From IMG/VR virus record IMGVR_UViG_3300042923_000448, positions 1 to 20,660 of that record: 20,660 bases of DNA. One strand, written 5' to 3'. Source of the DNA: a virus. The translations under genes were made by a program, and so were the position numbers. The notes below the pieces were generated by a model. The model made no database searches and was not told the DNA's origin. It worked only from the letters and a program-made list of their open reading frames with translations. Every line of letters begins with the position of its first letter. The stretch's first letter is position 1. Below are positions 1 through 5,561 of the stretch, piece after piece.

Positions 1-281
1 TGGGGGTCGAAAGGGAAAGGGCAGGAGTGACTTTGACGGGTCACCTGCTCAAGAGTCAGGCGATATGACGCCTGATACATAAAGTTTCGGATTCGAGAGC
101 TACGGGGACCACGTTTCCTCATGCCCGTAAGGGATGACGTGGTTGCTACACGGACGGTACGTGCGTAGAGGCGCACGGTTGATCGTTCAGGAACGGCTCG
201 AGTCCCGCGCTGCTGGCAGGCATCCACGTTCGAGCCGTGGAAGCGCCCCGTGGGGGTCAACCCATCAAAGGAGAAACAACG
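1..281. other. Non-coding leader with several hairpins
   Basis: I see no convincing gene here. The stretch can form a series of stem-loops. Bases 21-48 pair as 4 bp plus 5 bp with a 2-nt bulge. Bases 56-62 and 69-75 (TCAGGCG/CGCCTGA) form a perfect 7-bp stem with a 6-nt loop. Bases 108-113 pair with 138-143 (ACCACG/CGTGGT) around an inner stem 119-126/131-137 with a GTAA tetraloop. Bases 193-201 and 230-238 (ACGGCTCGA/TCGAGCCGT) form a 9-bp stem. No consensus -35/-10 pair was found. It may be a structured 5' leader, a non-coding RNA or a control region. The window edge hides what lies upstream. Confidence 0.45.
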
Positions 282-584
282 ATGAAACGAACACTCACCG
301 CCGCCCTGCTCACTATTGGGCTCGTCCTCACCGCAACACCCGCCCATGCGGTGACAGCGAACCCGCGGGCGATCGTCGTCACCACGTGGCCTACGTCAAC
401 GTCGATCGTGTCCCCGAAGGTGCTGACTGCACCGTGGTATCACAACGGTCGCAAGACGGTTGTGTCGACGTCGAAGTGCGCGTCGGGGGTTGCGGATCAG
501 GGCACGTTCTACCGGTGGACGCGTGTGTCTGGGGGGTACATGCCGGTGTGGGGTGCACCTGTGTACCTCATCAAGTGCCGCTAG
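282..584 (+). CDS. Small secreted protein with signal peptide
   Basis: A 100-aa protein. I chose ATG 282 because AAAGGAG lies at 267-273, 8 bases upstream; an in-frame ATG at 237 has no such site. Residues 1-23 are a classic Sec signal peptide: MKR, a hydrophobic core of about 15 residues, then an AHA cleavage motif before VTANP. The mature part is about 77 residues and carries only two cysteines (C66 and C99), which could form one disulfide. It is rich in Val, Thr and Trp and looks like a small beta-rich exported domain. I do not recognise the family. A phage protein exported from the host during infection or lysogeny could act at the cell surface, for instance in superinfection exclusion, but nothing in the sequence proves that. 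Confidence 0.8.
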   Translation: MKRTLTAALLTIGLVLTATPAHAVTANPRAIVVTTWPTSTSIVSPKVLTAPWYHNGRKTVVSTSKCASGVADQGTFYRWTRVSGGYMPVWGAPVYLIKCR

Positions 585-666
585 GAGCGGTACGGCCCTG
601 GGACGGTACATCGTCGTGCGAGTCGACGACAGGGCGCGCATCACACATCAATCGAGAGGGGCGACG

Positions 667-801
667 ATGCCTCGTGACCCGTTGGCTTGGGTTGGTAATC
701 GCCCCCCGTGGGCTGTACGCGAACGTAAACGCATCCTCGGACGCGCACTCATCACCGGGCTACTCATCACCGCAGCCCTCATCTACGGAATCACCGGATA
801 G
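667..801 (+). CDS. Small single-pass membrane protein
   Basis: A 44-aa protein starting at ATG 667 behind a purine-rich GAGAGGGGCGACG stretch. The N-terminal half is polar and basic (RERKR at about 18-23). It is followed by one hydrophobic segment at about residues 27-42 and only two further residues. By the positive-inside rule the basic N-terminus would be cytoplasmic and the short C-terminus outside. It lies 82 bases after the secreted protein and 9 bases before the KYRKKP-family gene. The family is not recognised. It is too short and simple to assign, although small membrane proteins are common among phage accessory genes. Confidence 0.6.
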   Translation: MPRDPLAWVGNRPPWAVRERKRILGRALITGLLITAALIYGITG

Positions 802-810
802 GACACAACC

Positions 811-1095
811 ATGAACGCTCAGAAGTACCGCAAGAAGCCCGTCGTCATCGAGGCCATACAGCTGACCGACAACTGGCGTGAGGTGTGTGACTGGGTGAAC
901 GCGCACACGGAGCGAGTCGACCCGTACCGTCCGACCGCGTACCTGCCCAGCGGCCCTGACGTGGACATCCTCATCGTCACACTTGAGGGCGATATGCGGG
1001 CCGTTCCTGGTGACTACATCATCCGGGGCGTGCAGGGGGAGTTCTATCCCTGCAAGCCCGACATCTTCGCGCAGACGTATGAGCGAGCCGACTGA
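811..1095 (+). CDS. Conserved phage protein, KYRKKP family (copy 1)
   Basis: A 94-aa protein of a family found across many unrelated phages and prophages. Its hallmarks are KYRKKPVVIEA near the N-terminus and PGDYIIRGVQGEFYPCKPD near the C-terminus, followed by IF and a TYE-like end. The molecular function is, as far as I know, not established. The single Cys is in the YPCKPD motif. A second copy at 11421-11696 matches at 80 of 90 aligned residues, and the two genes share a perfect run of 45 bases. This copy has a 4-residue extension (MNAQ) that copy 2 lacks. Its stop TGA shares its last base with the next gene's ATG, suggesting coupled translation. Confidence 0.9.
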   Translation: MNAQKYRKKPVVIEAIQLTDNWREVCDWVNAHTERVDPYRPTAYLPSGPDVDILIVTLEGDMRAVPGDYIIRGVQGEFYPCKPDIFAQTYERAD

Positions 1096-1313
1096 TGAAC
1101 GTTGGTGAGGCTGAGGACGCTGTCACCGAAGCACAACGAGCCCGGGACGACGCGCAACGGCTCCTGGCCCGCGCGGAATCCGCACACTGGGTCACCACCC
1201 GCAACCTCGAAACCGCACAAACCCACCTGGCCGCAATGGTCCGGTGGGTTGAGGACCGGGAACGGGTACTGAGGGAACTCACCATCGCTGAGGAAGGCGG
1301 ACACCGACCATGA
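1095..1313 (+). CDS. Small coiled-coil protein
   Basis: A 72-aa protein starting at ATG 1095 in a TGATG overlap with the upstream gene. Almost the whole length is charged and helical (repeated EA, RAR and ER segments, no cysteine, few aromatics except two Trp), which suggests a single long helix or coiled coil over residues 3-65. Its stop overlaps the next ATG (ATGA at 1310). The family is not recognised. Its place in a chain of overlapping genes and its normal codon pattern support it being real. It may be a structural adaptor or an inhibitor of a host protein, but no function can be assigned. Confidence 0.7.
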   Translation: MNVGEAEDAVTEAQRARDDAQRLLARAESAHWVTTRNLETAQTHLAAMVRWVEDRERVLRELTIAEEGGHRP

Positions 1314-1477
1314 AAGTCGAGCAGCAGATGAACGGCGATCTGTGGGTCACGGATGCCCTCGGGCGTCGCGCAACCCTCCACTGGTCCCGGTTCCACGGAC
1401 TCATCATCTCCGCGGGTTCTGCCGTGTACCTGGGTTCTCCGGAGGTCTACGCCTGGCTGAAAGAGCACATCCAATGA
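1310..1477 (+). CDS. Small hypothetical protein (55 aa)
   Basis: A 55-aa protein read from ATG 1310, which overlaps the previous stop in ATGA. Its own stop at 1475-1477 overlaps the next start in the same way. The translation begins MKVEQQMNGDLWVTDALGRR and ends with YAWLKEHIQ. It has a compact alternation of beta-like and hydrophobic stretches (LIISAGSAVYLG) without cysteines or a membrane segment. No family is recognised. The two flanking 4-base overlaps and the lack of any other gene in this interval are the main evidence that it is translated. Confidence 0.65.
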   Translation: MKVEQQMNGDLWVTDALGRRATLHWSRFHGLIISAGSAVYLGSPEVYAWLKEHIQ

Positions 1478-1833
1478 GCGGCTGGGACGCGATGGTCACG
1501 GATGCTGCCGAACAACTCCGCGCCGACCACGGGTTAGCACAAGCCGCAGCAGAAACCCGCGCTTACGACCGGACCCGCATGGGCGTCTCCTACAAGACCG
1601 GTCACCGACGCGGGTTCTGGGACGGGGTGTTGTACGTCCTTCAACAGCAAGCGTTGTGGGATTCCCTCACGGAGGGGGAAGCGATCGAAGAACTCCGCAA
1701 GGGCGGGGCAAGCCTGTACCACCCGCTGTTCAAAGACGACCCGCGCGTGTGGGTTGACTGCCCCCTGGATGGTCGGGTGACGGTCGGCGTGGAGGGATTT
1801 TGCGATGCCTGTGGATACGTATTTTGCCGATGA
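1474..1833 (+). CDS. Hypothetical protein with C-terminal zinc-binding motif
   Basis: A 119-aa protein starting at ATG 1474 (ATGA overlap). The N-terminal two thirds look helical and contain a YKTGHRRGFWDGVLYV stretch. The last 24 residues carry four cysteines, C96, C110, C113 and C118, in a CPLDG...FCDACGYVFC arrangement that should bind one zinc ion. The YKTGHRRGFWDG motif resembles a segment seen in small actinophage proteins of unknown role. The gene's end overlaps the start of the HNH gene at 1805 by 29 bases, and the Shine-Dalgarno of that nuclease (GGAGGG at 1791-1796) is inside this coding region. Function unknown. Confidence 0.75.
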   Translation: MSGWDAMVTDAAEQLRADHGLAQAAAETRAYDRTRMGVSYKTGHRRGFWDGVLYVLQQQALWDSLTEGEAIEELRKGGASLYHPLFKDDPRVWVDCPLDGRVTVGVEGFCDACGYVFCR

Positions 1834-2353
1834 ATGGGTCGACGTGCCCGGCCTCGAAGGAGGATACGTCATCAACCGGGCGGGTGTCGTCCGCTCGCTG
1901 CCACGTGTGATCACGCGCAGCAACGGGCACCGGCAGACGATTCGTGGTCGGGTCGTTGCGACCCACATGAACAGTGGCTACCTACGCGTCAACGTCTCGC
2001 ACTCGGGGCGAAGCGTCGCGGTCCTAATCCACCGGGCGCTGGCCGAAGCGTTCATCCCGAACACTGACGGCCTGCCTGTTGTTCGGCACCTAAACGACAA
2101 CCCCACCGACAACCGTCTAGAGAATCTGGCCTGGGGCACGCCGCGCGATAACGCAGCCGACTGTGTACGCAACGGGCACCACCCGCCGACGAATCAGGAG
2201 CGTTGCCACCGCGGCCACGAGTTCGGGCCGAGGCAGGCCAACGGGCGCAGGCGGTGTCCGACATGCCGCAATGCGCCACGGCTCTGCGAGTTCTGTGGCA
2301 AGAGCTACCGCGGCGTACAGAACCTGCGACGCCATAAGCACATCAAGCATTGA
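1805..2353 (+). CDS. HNH homing endonuclease with NUMOD4 and C2H2 finger
   Basis: A 182-aa free-standing homing nuclease. ATG 1805 follows GGAGGG by 8 bases. Domains in order are: NUMOD4-like DNA-binding segment, about 11-50 (W..VPGLEGGYVINRAGVVRS); HNH_3-type nuclease, about 74-115 (H76, H95, N97-N99, then the ENLAWGT motif); a CxxGHxF...CPTC zinc segment at 134-154; and at 161-182 a C2H2 finger of classical spacing (C161, C164, Y168, L174, H177, H182). HNH nucleases of this kind cut DNA lacking their gene and spread by repair. This one sits between a small early gene and ERF. Loss of it would leave the neighbours intact, as expected of a selfish insertion. Confidence 0.88.
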   Translation: MPVDTYFADEWVDVPGLEGGYVINRAGVVRSLPRVITRSNGHRQTIRGRVVATHMNSGYLRVNVSHSGRSVAVLIHRALAEAFIPNTDGLPVVRHLNDNPTDNRLENLAWGTPRDNAADCVRNGHHPPTNQERCHRGHEFGPRQANGRRRCPTCRNAPRLCEFCGKSYRGVQNLRRHKHIKH

Positions 2354-2365
2354 GTTGGAGATGAA

Positions 2366-2989
2366 ATGAGTGAGCTTGCGAAGGCTCTGACCGCGTTCCA
2401 CGCGGATCTGCCGAAGGTCGGGAAGGGATCAACCAACCCCGCCTTCAAATCGAAGTACGCGGACCTTGCCGACATTGTGTCCGTGGTCCTGCCGGCCCTC
2501 GCGAAGCAGGGGCTTGCGTGGATCACCACCCCCCGCGTGTCGGATGACGGGTTCACGCTCGAGTACGAGTTGCGGCACACGTCGGGGGAGTCGGTGACGG
2601 GTTCGTGGCCTCTCCCTGACCCGGAGAAAGCTACCCCGCAGCAGATGGGGTCGGCGGTGACGTATGCGAAGCGGTATGCGTTGTCGGCGGTGACGGGTAT
2701 CGCACCGGATGATGACGACGACGGAAACGCGGCATCGTCTGGGCCTGGTGCTGCGCCGCGTTCGAGGTCGACTCGGGTTGCTGACCCGAAGTCGAAGATC
2801 GCCGATGCCCTGCACGCGATTTCCATTGCGGCGACGGCTGAACGTCTGGACGTTATCGAGACTCACGCGAAGCAGATCGGTATCGCAGGGGTTGCTGAGG
2901 TGAGCGCGGCGCTTGAAGCGAAGCGTTCCGAGCTCGGCTCGAGCCTCACCGACCACTGGGCCGCAGCACCTATCCCGGAGGGGTCGTGA
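2366..2989 (+). CDS. erf: ERF-family single-strand annealing recombinase
   Basis: A 207-aa protein of the ERF superfamily (prototype: P22 Erf), which binds single-stranded DNA and anneals complementary strands during phage recombination and genome circularisation. The family pattern is seen from residue 1 to about 120: a helical start (LAKALTAFHADLP), NPAFKSKYADLADI at about 24-37, then beta strands (GLAWITTP, GFTLEYELRHTSGES), and the helix QQMGSAVTYAKRYALSAVTGI followed by an acidic DDDDDGN run. The C-terminal part (about 125-207) is a Pro/Ser linker plus a helical region. ATG 2366 has GGAG at 2357-2360. The gene sits in a recombination/replication module with SSB (8596) and a nuclease (7889). 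Confidence 0.92.
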   Translation: MSELAKALTAFHADLPKVGKGSTNPAFKSKYADLADIVSVVLPALAKQGLAWITTPRVSDDGFTLEYELRHTSGESVTGSWPLPDPEKATPQQMGSAVTYAKRYALSAVTGIAPDDDDDGNAASSGPGAAPRSRSTRVADPKSKIADALHAISIAATAERLDVIETHAKQIGIAGVAEVSAALEAKRSELGSSLTDHWAAAPIPEGS

Positions 2990-3207
2990 TGGAACCGTTG
3001 GAACGTCTCGGAGACGCCCTCGCAGAACTCGACGAAACCAACCGTCCGATCGTGTTCAAAGATCCGGGGGACACGGATTGGACGGTCCTCACGTTCGGGC
3101 CGCATGACCGGCGCACGTTCCCGACATGGGGAGAGGCGTACCTGCACGCGTACACGGTTGCGCGTATCCCATTCGCAGTCATCGAAACCATACAGGAATG
3201 CTCATGA
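2989..3207 (+). CDS. Small hypothetical protein (72 aa)
   Basis: A 72-aa protein. ATG 2989 overlaps the ERF stop in a TGATG arrangement; an in-frame GTG at 2986 is the alternative start. The sequence is acidic at its N-terminus (MEPLERLGDALAELDE), then mixed alpha/beta with WTVLTFGPHDRRTFPTWGEAYLHA, and ends QECS. There is no cysteine cluster and no membrane segment. The WGEAYLHAYTVAR stretch would make an amphipathic helix. The family is not recognised. The stop overlaps the next ATG (ATGA at 3204), so it is part of the same translationally coupled chain as ERF. Confidence 0.72.
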   Translation: MEPLERLGDALAELDETNRPIVFKDPGDTDWTVLTFGPHDRRTFPTWGEAYLHAYTVARIPFAVIETIQECS

Positions 3208-3449
3208 ACGCCGATCCGAGCATGTTGCAGATCGCCCACCGCGGATTCACCTACTCCGAGATGCACGCGTTTCAGTGCAACGGGTGCGGCATGTACCTTC
3301 AGGGCCTCGAGGAGTTCGAGGGGTCGGGAGACGAGGGCTGCGCAATTATGCGCGGGTGGATGGCGGAAGAGGGGTGGGTTAGCGACGCGGAGGCCGACAC
3401 CGACCTTTGCCCCGCTTGCGCTCTCACTGCTGACGGGAGCGAGCAATGA
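3204..3449 (+). CDS. Small zinc-ribbon-like protein (81 aa)
   Basis: An 81-aa protein from ATG 3204 (ATGA overlap). It has two CxxC pairs, C25/C28 (CNGC) and C69/C72 (CPAC), that would make one zinc ribbon, with an acidic helix-rich insert between them containing GWMAEEGWVSDAEADTDLCP. A GW....DLCP.C ending is common in tiny actinophage proteins of unknown role. It may bind nucleic acid or a host protein, but no enzymatic motif is present. Its stop overlaps the next ATG in ATGA at 3446. Confidence 0.72.
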   Translation: MNADPSMLQIAHRGFTYSEMHAFQCNGCGMYLQGLEEFEGSGDEGCAIMRGWMAEEGWVSDAEADTDLCPACALTADGSEQ

Positions 3450-3607
3450 CTACCCCTATTGGTGATGCGGTTCGTTCTATGGCGTTCTCCACGTTCACGT
3501 GCGCCTGGTGCGGTGTCAACCCGATGCGGGGGACAGCGGCGGATGTTGACGGGACCATGCTCCCCACCTGCGGAACACACGGAGACGACGATGACGACGA
3601 CGACTGA
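3446..3607 (+). CDS. Very small Cys-containing protein with Asp tail
   Basis: A 53-aa protein read from ATG 3446 (ATGA overlap with the previous stop) to the TGA at 3605-3607. It contains C19, C22 (CAWC) and C42 (PTCGTH), with His45 as a possible fourth zinc ligand. It ends in a run of seven Asp residues. The Asp run comes from GAC/GAT repeats at about 3584-3604 that also serve the next gene: its ATG 3591 lies inside this tract and reads the same DNA in another frame as MTTTTD. I do not recognise the family; the overlapping starts and the plausible zinc knuckle argue for it being real. Confidence 0.6.
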   Translation: MTTPIGDAVRSMAFSTFTCAWCGVNPMRGTAADVDGTMLPTCGTHGDDDDDDD

Positions 3608-3839
3608 CAGTGACCTCGAAATCCTCATCCTCAACGGGGAAGGACCATCCTGCGAGTTCAAGCATGGTGCCACCCTCCCCTGCACCGACGACGTAACCCA
3701 CCGTGTCATCGCCTGCCGACAGCAGGGGAACGTGTGTGCTGCGGCGGCTGAGTTGACCCGGTACCGGATGGAGAACGGGGCGACGTGTTCCGGATGCCAC
3801 CAACCCGCCGGCGACTGCTGGTATCTGAGGCCGATCTGA
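3591..3839 (+). CDS. Small Cys-rich protein (82 aa)
   Basis: An 82-aa protein. ATG 3591 is preceded by GGAG at 3581-3584, inside the 3' end of the previous gene, a 17-base overlap. It has many possible metal ligands: C21, C31, H37, C42, C49, then C66, C69 and C76, possibly two zinc sites. The core reads GPSCEFKHGATLPC followed by THRVIACRQQGNVCAAA. The C-terminal CSGC...DCWYLRPI looks like a small treble-clef or ribbon. No family name is assigned. Its TGA stop overlaps the ATG of the HNH gene (TGATG at 3839). Confidence 0.7.
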   Translation: MTTTTDSDLEILILNGEGPSCEFKHGATLPCTDDVTHRVIACRQQGNVCAAAAELTRYRMENGATCSGCHQPAGDCWYLRPI

Positions 3840-4183
3840 TGGGCCGTGCTACACCGGTCCCCGCGAAAACCCGCCGCATCGTTGAAGAACGGTGCGGCGG
3901 TCTCTGTGAGGGGTGCGGGCAACGGGAAGCAACCGAACTGCACCACCGCAAATACCGGTCCCGTGGCGGCGGACACGAAATCACCAACCTCATTTTCCTG
4001 TGTGGGTGGGGTAACCATACGGGATGTCATGGTGTCGCGCATTCCGCTGAGGGGCACGAGCTCGGATGGTCCGTGAACTCGTGGGCCGACCCCGCGTTGA
4101 CGCCTGTGTTGTGGCGGGGTGGGATGTCGTGGCTCACCGCTGATGGGCGTGTTGAACCTGCCGGCCTCGGGCCGAGCTTCTGA
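3839..4183 (+). CDS. HNH endonuclease
   Basis: A 114-aa HNH nuclease with ATG 3839 in a TGATG overlap. Structural zinc ligands are C23/C26 (CEGC), paired with C55 and C63. The catalytic core shows LHHRKYRSRGGGHE (H35, H36), N50 in EITNLIFLC, and the terminal His in HTGCHG (H60, H64). This is the ordinary zinc-containing beta-beta-alpha-metal fold. It has no extra DNA-binding domain, unlike the nucleases at 1805 and 12214, so it is more likely a phage enzyme acting in recombination or host-DNA processing than a homing nuclease. The C-terminal 40 residues (from about 75) are a family-specific extension rich in Trp. Confidence 0.9.
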   Translation: MGRATPVPAKTRRIVEERCGGLCEGCGQREATELHHRKYRSRGGGHEITNLIFLCGWGNHTGCHGVAHSAEGHELGWSVNSWADPALTPVLWRGGMSWLTADGRVEPAGLGPSF

Positions 4184-4196
4184 GAAGGGGTGAGTG

Positions 4197-4394
4197 ATGC
4201 GTGATGAGTCGCCATGGGTGATGAACCTTATCGGTATGGCGTCCGGTGCTGGTATCCCGGCACGTGACGCAGCAATCCGCGCCCTCTGGGTGAATCACGG
4301 GTTCACGGTGGAAGAGATCCATGAGGTGTGTTCCGTGGATTTGGGTGTTATCCGGTGGGCGCTGCTACACGCACCCATCATCCGAACCGACTAG
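4197..4394 (+). CDS. Small HTH-like protein (65 aa)
   Basis: A 65-aa protein. ATG 4197 has AGAAGGGG at 4183-4190; GTG 4194 is an alternative start. The C-terminal half has the periodicity of a helix-turn-helix: an AAIRALWVNHGFTVEEIHEV run followed by CSVDLGVIRWALLHAP, in which the first stretch resembles helix 1 plus turn and the second the recognition helix. It is similar in style to the 64-aa protein at 4545, which also ends with a short HTH-like segment. It is the last gene before the non-coding region with the DnaA box. A regulator of the early block is possible but not proven. Confidence 0.65.
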   Translation: MRDESPWVMNLIGMASGAGIPARDAAIRALWVNHGFTVEEIHEVCSVDLGVIRWALLHAPIIRTD

Positions 4395-4414
4395 CCGGGG
4401 AATTCTTCACACAG

Positions 4415-4423
4415 TTATCCACA
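4415..4423 (+). promoter_or_regulatory. DnaA box TTATCCACA
   Basis: An exact match to the bacterial DnaA-box consensus TTATNCACA. It lies in the only gap of the early block and 122 bases before the replication genes. A single 9-mer can occur by chance, but position and perfect match make host DnaA binding plausible. Confidence 0.45.
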
Positions 4424-4469
4424 GCACAAACGGTTGGTGTCGTATACCACCGGGAAGACTTGAAGAGAC

Positions 4470-4507
4470 GAGACGGCCCAAAAGGTGCGCCAACACCGGG
4501 CCGTCTC
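4470..4507 (+). terminator. Strong GC hairpin, possible terminator
   Basis: GAGACGGCCC (4470-4479) pairs perfectly with GGGCCGTCTC (4498-4507). An inner 4-bp stem GGTG/CACC (4484-4487/4494-4497) is offset by four unpaired A residues. There is no U-tract after it (TAATCC), so it would be a U-less actinobacterial terminator, an mRNA-stabilising stem in the 5' leader of the replication operon, or a protein site. It lies 37 bases before ATG 4545. Confidence 0.45.
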
Positions 4508-4544
4508 TAATCCACTCCGTCGCAACAACTGGAAGGGGACTGCC

Positions 4545-4739
4545 ATGCAGTCTATGTCCCGCGCATTCACCGCCGAACGATTCCTGGTTCTGCTCCGCGA
4601 AGACCAGGACCGCACCCGGTCCCTTGAGCGGTACTACGTGAAGCTCGCGTACCAGTACGGCGTCGAAGTGCCGGACATCGTGAAGCACTCAGGACTGCCC
4701 ATCGACCGCGTCCAGGCGCTACTTCTCGAGGAGGACTAA
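4545..4739 (+). CDS. Small HTH-like protein before the initiator
   Basis: A 64-aa protein. ATG 4545 follows GGAAGGGG at 4531-4538, which is why the upstream in-frame ATG at 4485, inside the hairpin, is rejected. Residues 8-35 look like a charged helix (FTAERFLVLLREDQDRTRSL). Residues 36-60 (YGVEVPDIVKHSG, then LPIDRVQALLLEED) look like a compact helix-turn-helix. Its end carries the GAGGAGG that serves the TTG start of the next gene, so the two are translated together. It may be an accessory factor for replication or a regulator. The family is not recognised. Confidence 0.7.
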   Translation: MQSMSRAFTAERFLVLLREDQDRTRSLERYYVKLAYQYGVEVPDIVKHSGLPIDRVQALLLEED

Positions 4740-5561
4740 TTGGCGAGGGAACACGCAAACGTCCGACTCGACATGTGGGGCGATAAGGACTGGAAAGCGT
4801 TGACGCCACCCGCTCAGTGGTTATACATGGTCCTACTCACGCACCCAAAGACGAACCGGGCCGGCGTGTCTGACTGGCGTGCCGGGAGGATCGCGCAACT
4901 GGCGCACGGCATCACCGCCCAGGACGTCCGCGGCATCGCCGCCGAGCTCGCAGGCCGCCACTTCATCGTCATCGACGAGGAGACAGAGGAAGTCCTGATC
5001 CGTTCGTTCGTGAAGTACGACGGTGTGCTGAAGCAGCCGAACATGACGATCACGATGGTGAACGACTGGACGGGTATCGCTTCCACGCGTCTTCAGGCTG
5101 TGGTCGCGTTCGAGGTGCAGAAGATCCGGGCGCGGTTCCCGGACTGGACGATCTGGGCGAATCCGAAGCTCGAGACGCTTCTGGGCACGGCTGGGGTCAA
5201 CGCTAAGGCTGACCCATCGGTTGACCCATCGCCTGACCCTACGGCTAACCCATCGGTTAGGGGTGCCTCTACTACTACTACTACTTCTACTACTACGAAT
5301 GCTTCGCATTCTGCGGCGAAGAAGCCTGAGCTTCGACTTCCGAAGGACTGGGCTCCAACCGCAGACCACATCAAACGGGCGAAGGATCTCGGTGTGGACG
5401 TGGTCGCTGAGGCCGACAACTTCCGCCTGCACGCGGAGACCCACGATCGGCACGCGGCGAACTGGAATGCCGCGTTCACCACGTGGCTGAAGAAGGCGCG
5501 CCCCTCGGCGCCGAAGCAGACCCGCAAGGTTCCCGCGAACGACGAATGGATGTACCGGTGA
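4740..5561 (+). CDS. Replication initiator-like protein (winged helix)
   Basis: A 273-aa protein that I read as the phage replication initiator or replisome organiser. TTG 4740 is set by GAGGAGG at 4728-4734 and directly follows the previous TAA. Residues 1-125 resemble the N-terminal winged-helix domain of phage replication proteins (NVRLDMWGDKDWKALTPPAQ, then GRIAQLAHGITAQDVRGIAAEL as the HTH). Residues 155-195 are a low-complexity Pro/Ser/Thr linker (DPSVDPSPDP, TTTTTSTTT). Residues 200-255 are a helical domain (W.P...H...A, NFRLHAETHDRHAANWNAAFTTWL) found in many such proteins and probably contacting the helicase. The linker DNA holds four 12-bp direct repeats, like the origin inside lambda gene O. 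Confidence 0.8.
   Translation: MAREHANVRLDMWGDKDWKALTPPAQWLYMVLLTHPKTNRAGVSDWRAGRIAQLAHGITAQDVRGIAAELAGRHFIVIDEETEEVLIRSFVKYDGVLKQPNMTITMVNDWTGIASTRLQAVVAFEVQKIRARFPDWTIWANPKLETLLGTAGVNAKADPSVDPSPDPTANPSVRGASTTTTTSTTTNASHSAAKKPELRLPKDWAPTADHIKRAKDLGVDVVAEADNFRLHAETHDRHAANWNAAFTTWLKKARPSAPKQTRKVPANDEWMYR
5209..5256 (+). repeat. Four tandem 12-bp iteron-like repeats
   Basis: Units at 5209-5220, 5221-5232, 5233-5244 and 5245-5256 follow the consensus CTGACCCATCGG. Units 1 and 2 differ at two positions, unit 3 has CCTACGG in place of CCATCGG, and unit 4 has CTAACCC. Unit 4 plus the following bases also forms CTAACC/GGTTAG around a 4-base loop (5245-5260). They encode the DPSV-type repeats of the initiator linker. 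They may be binding sites for that same protein, as iterons are in lambda O, or simply a coding repeat. Confidence 0.6.
5268..5311 (+). repeat. CTA-trinucleotide tract with adjoining inverted repeat
   Basis: A run of CTA/TAC triplets at about 5268-5296, interrupted once by CTT, is followed by GAATGC-TTC-GCATTC (5297-5311), a perfect 6-bp inverted repeat with a 3-base loop. This is the most AT-rich patch of the initiator gene and lies just downstream of the 12-bp repeats, the position of the unwinding element in iteron origins. In the protein it encodes a Thr/Ser linker. Confidence 0.5.

Larger units (their letters stand above)
4395..4544. promoter_or_regulatory. Short control region before the replication genes
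   Basis: 150 bases without a gene, the only clear break in the early block between 2354 and 8580. It holds a perfect DnaA box at 4415-4423 and a strong two-part hairpin at 4470-4507. I found no convincing -35/-10 promoter. The first third is somewhat AT-richer than its surroundings. Because the genes just downstream encode replication proteins, the region may take part in replication or in controlling that operon. Confidence 0.45.

Noticed and set aside
33-67. Promoter with -35 TTGACG at 33-38 and -10 GATATG at 62-67.
   Set aside because: The spacer would be 23 bases and the -10 is poor, so this is not a credible promoter.
170-248. tRNA-like element: CCACG-TTCGAGC-CGTGG (224-240) has the form of a perfect T-arm with a TTCRANY loop.
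   Set aside because: The acceptor stem pairs at only about 5 of 7 positions, no proper anticodon stem with U33 fits upstream, and the D-arm is not recognisable. I treat it as a chance hairpin that competes with the 193-201/230-238 stem.
134-814. 226-codon open frame spanning the leader, secreted-protein gene and membrane-protein gene.
   Set aside because: It overlaps two better-supported genes in other frames, has no ribosome site, and its composition is that of a shadow frame.
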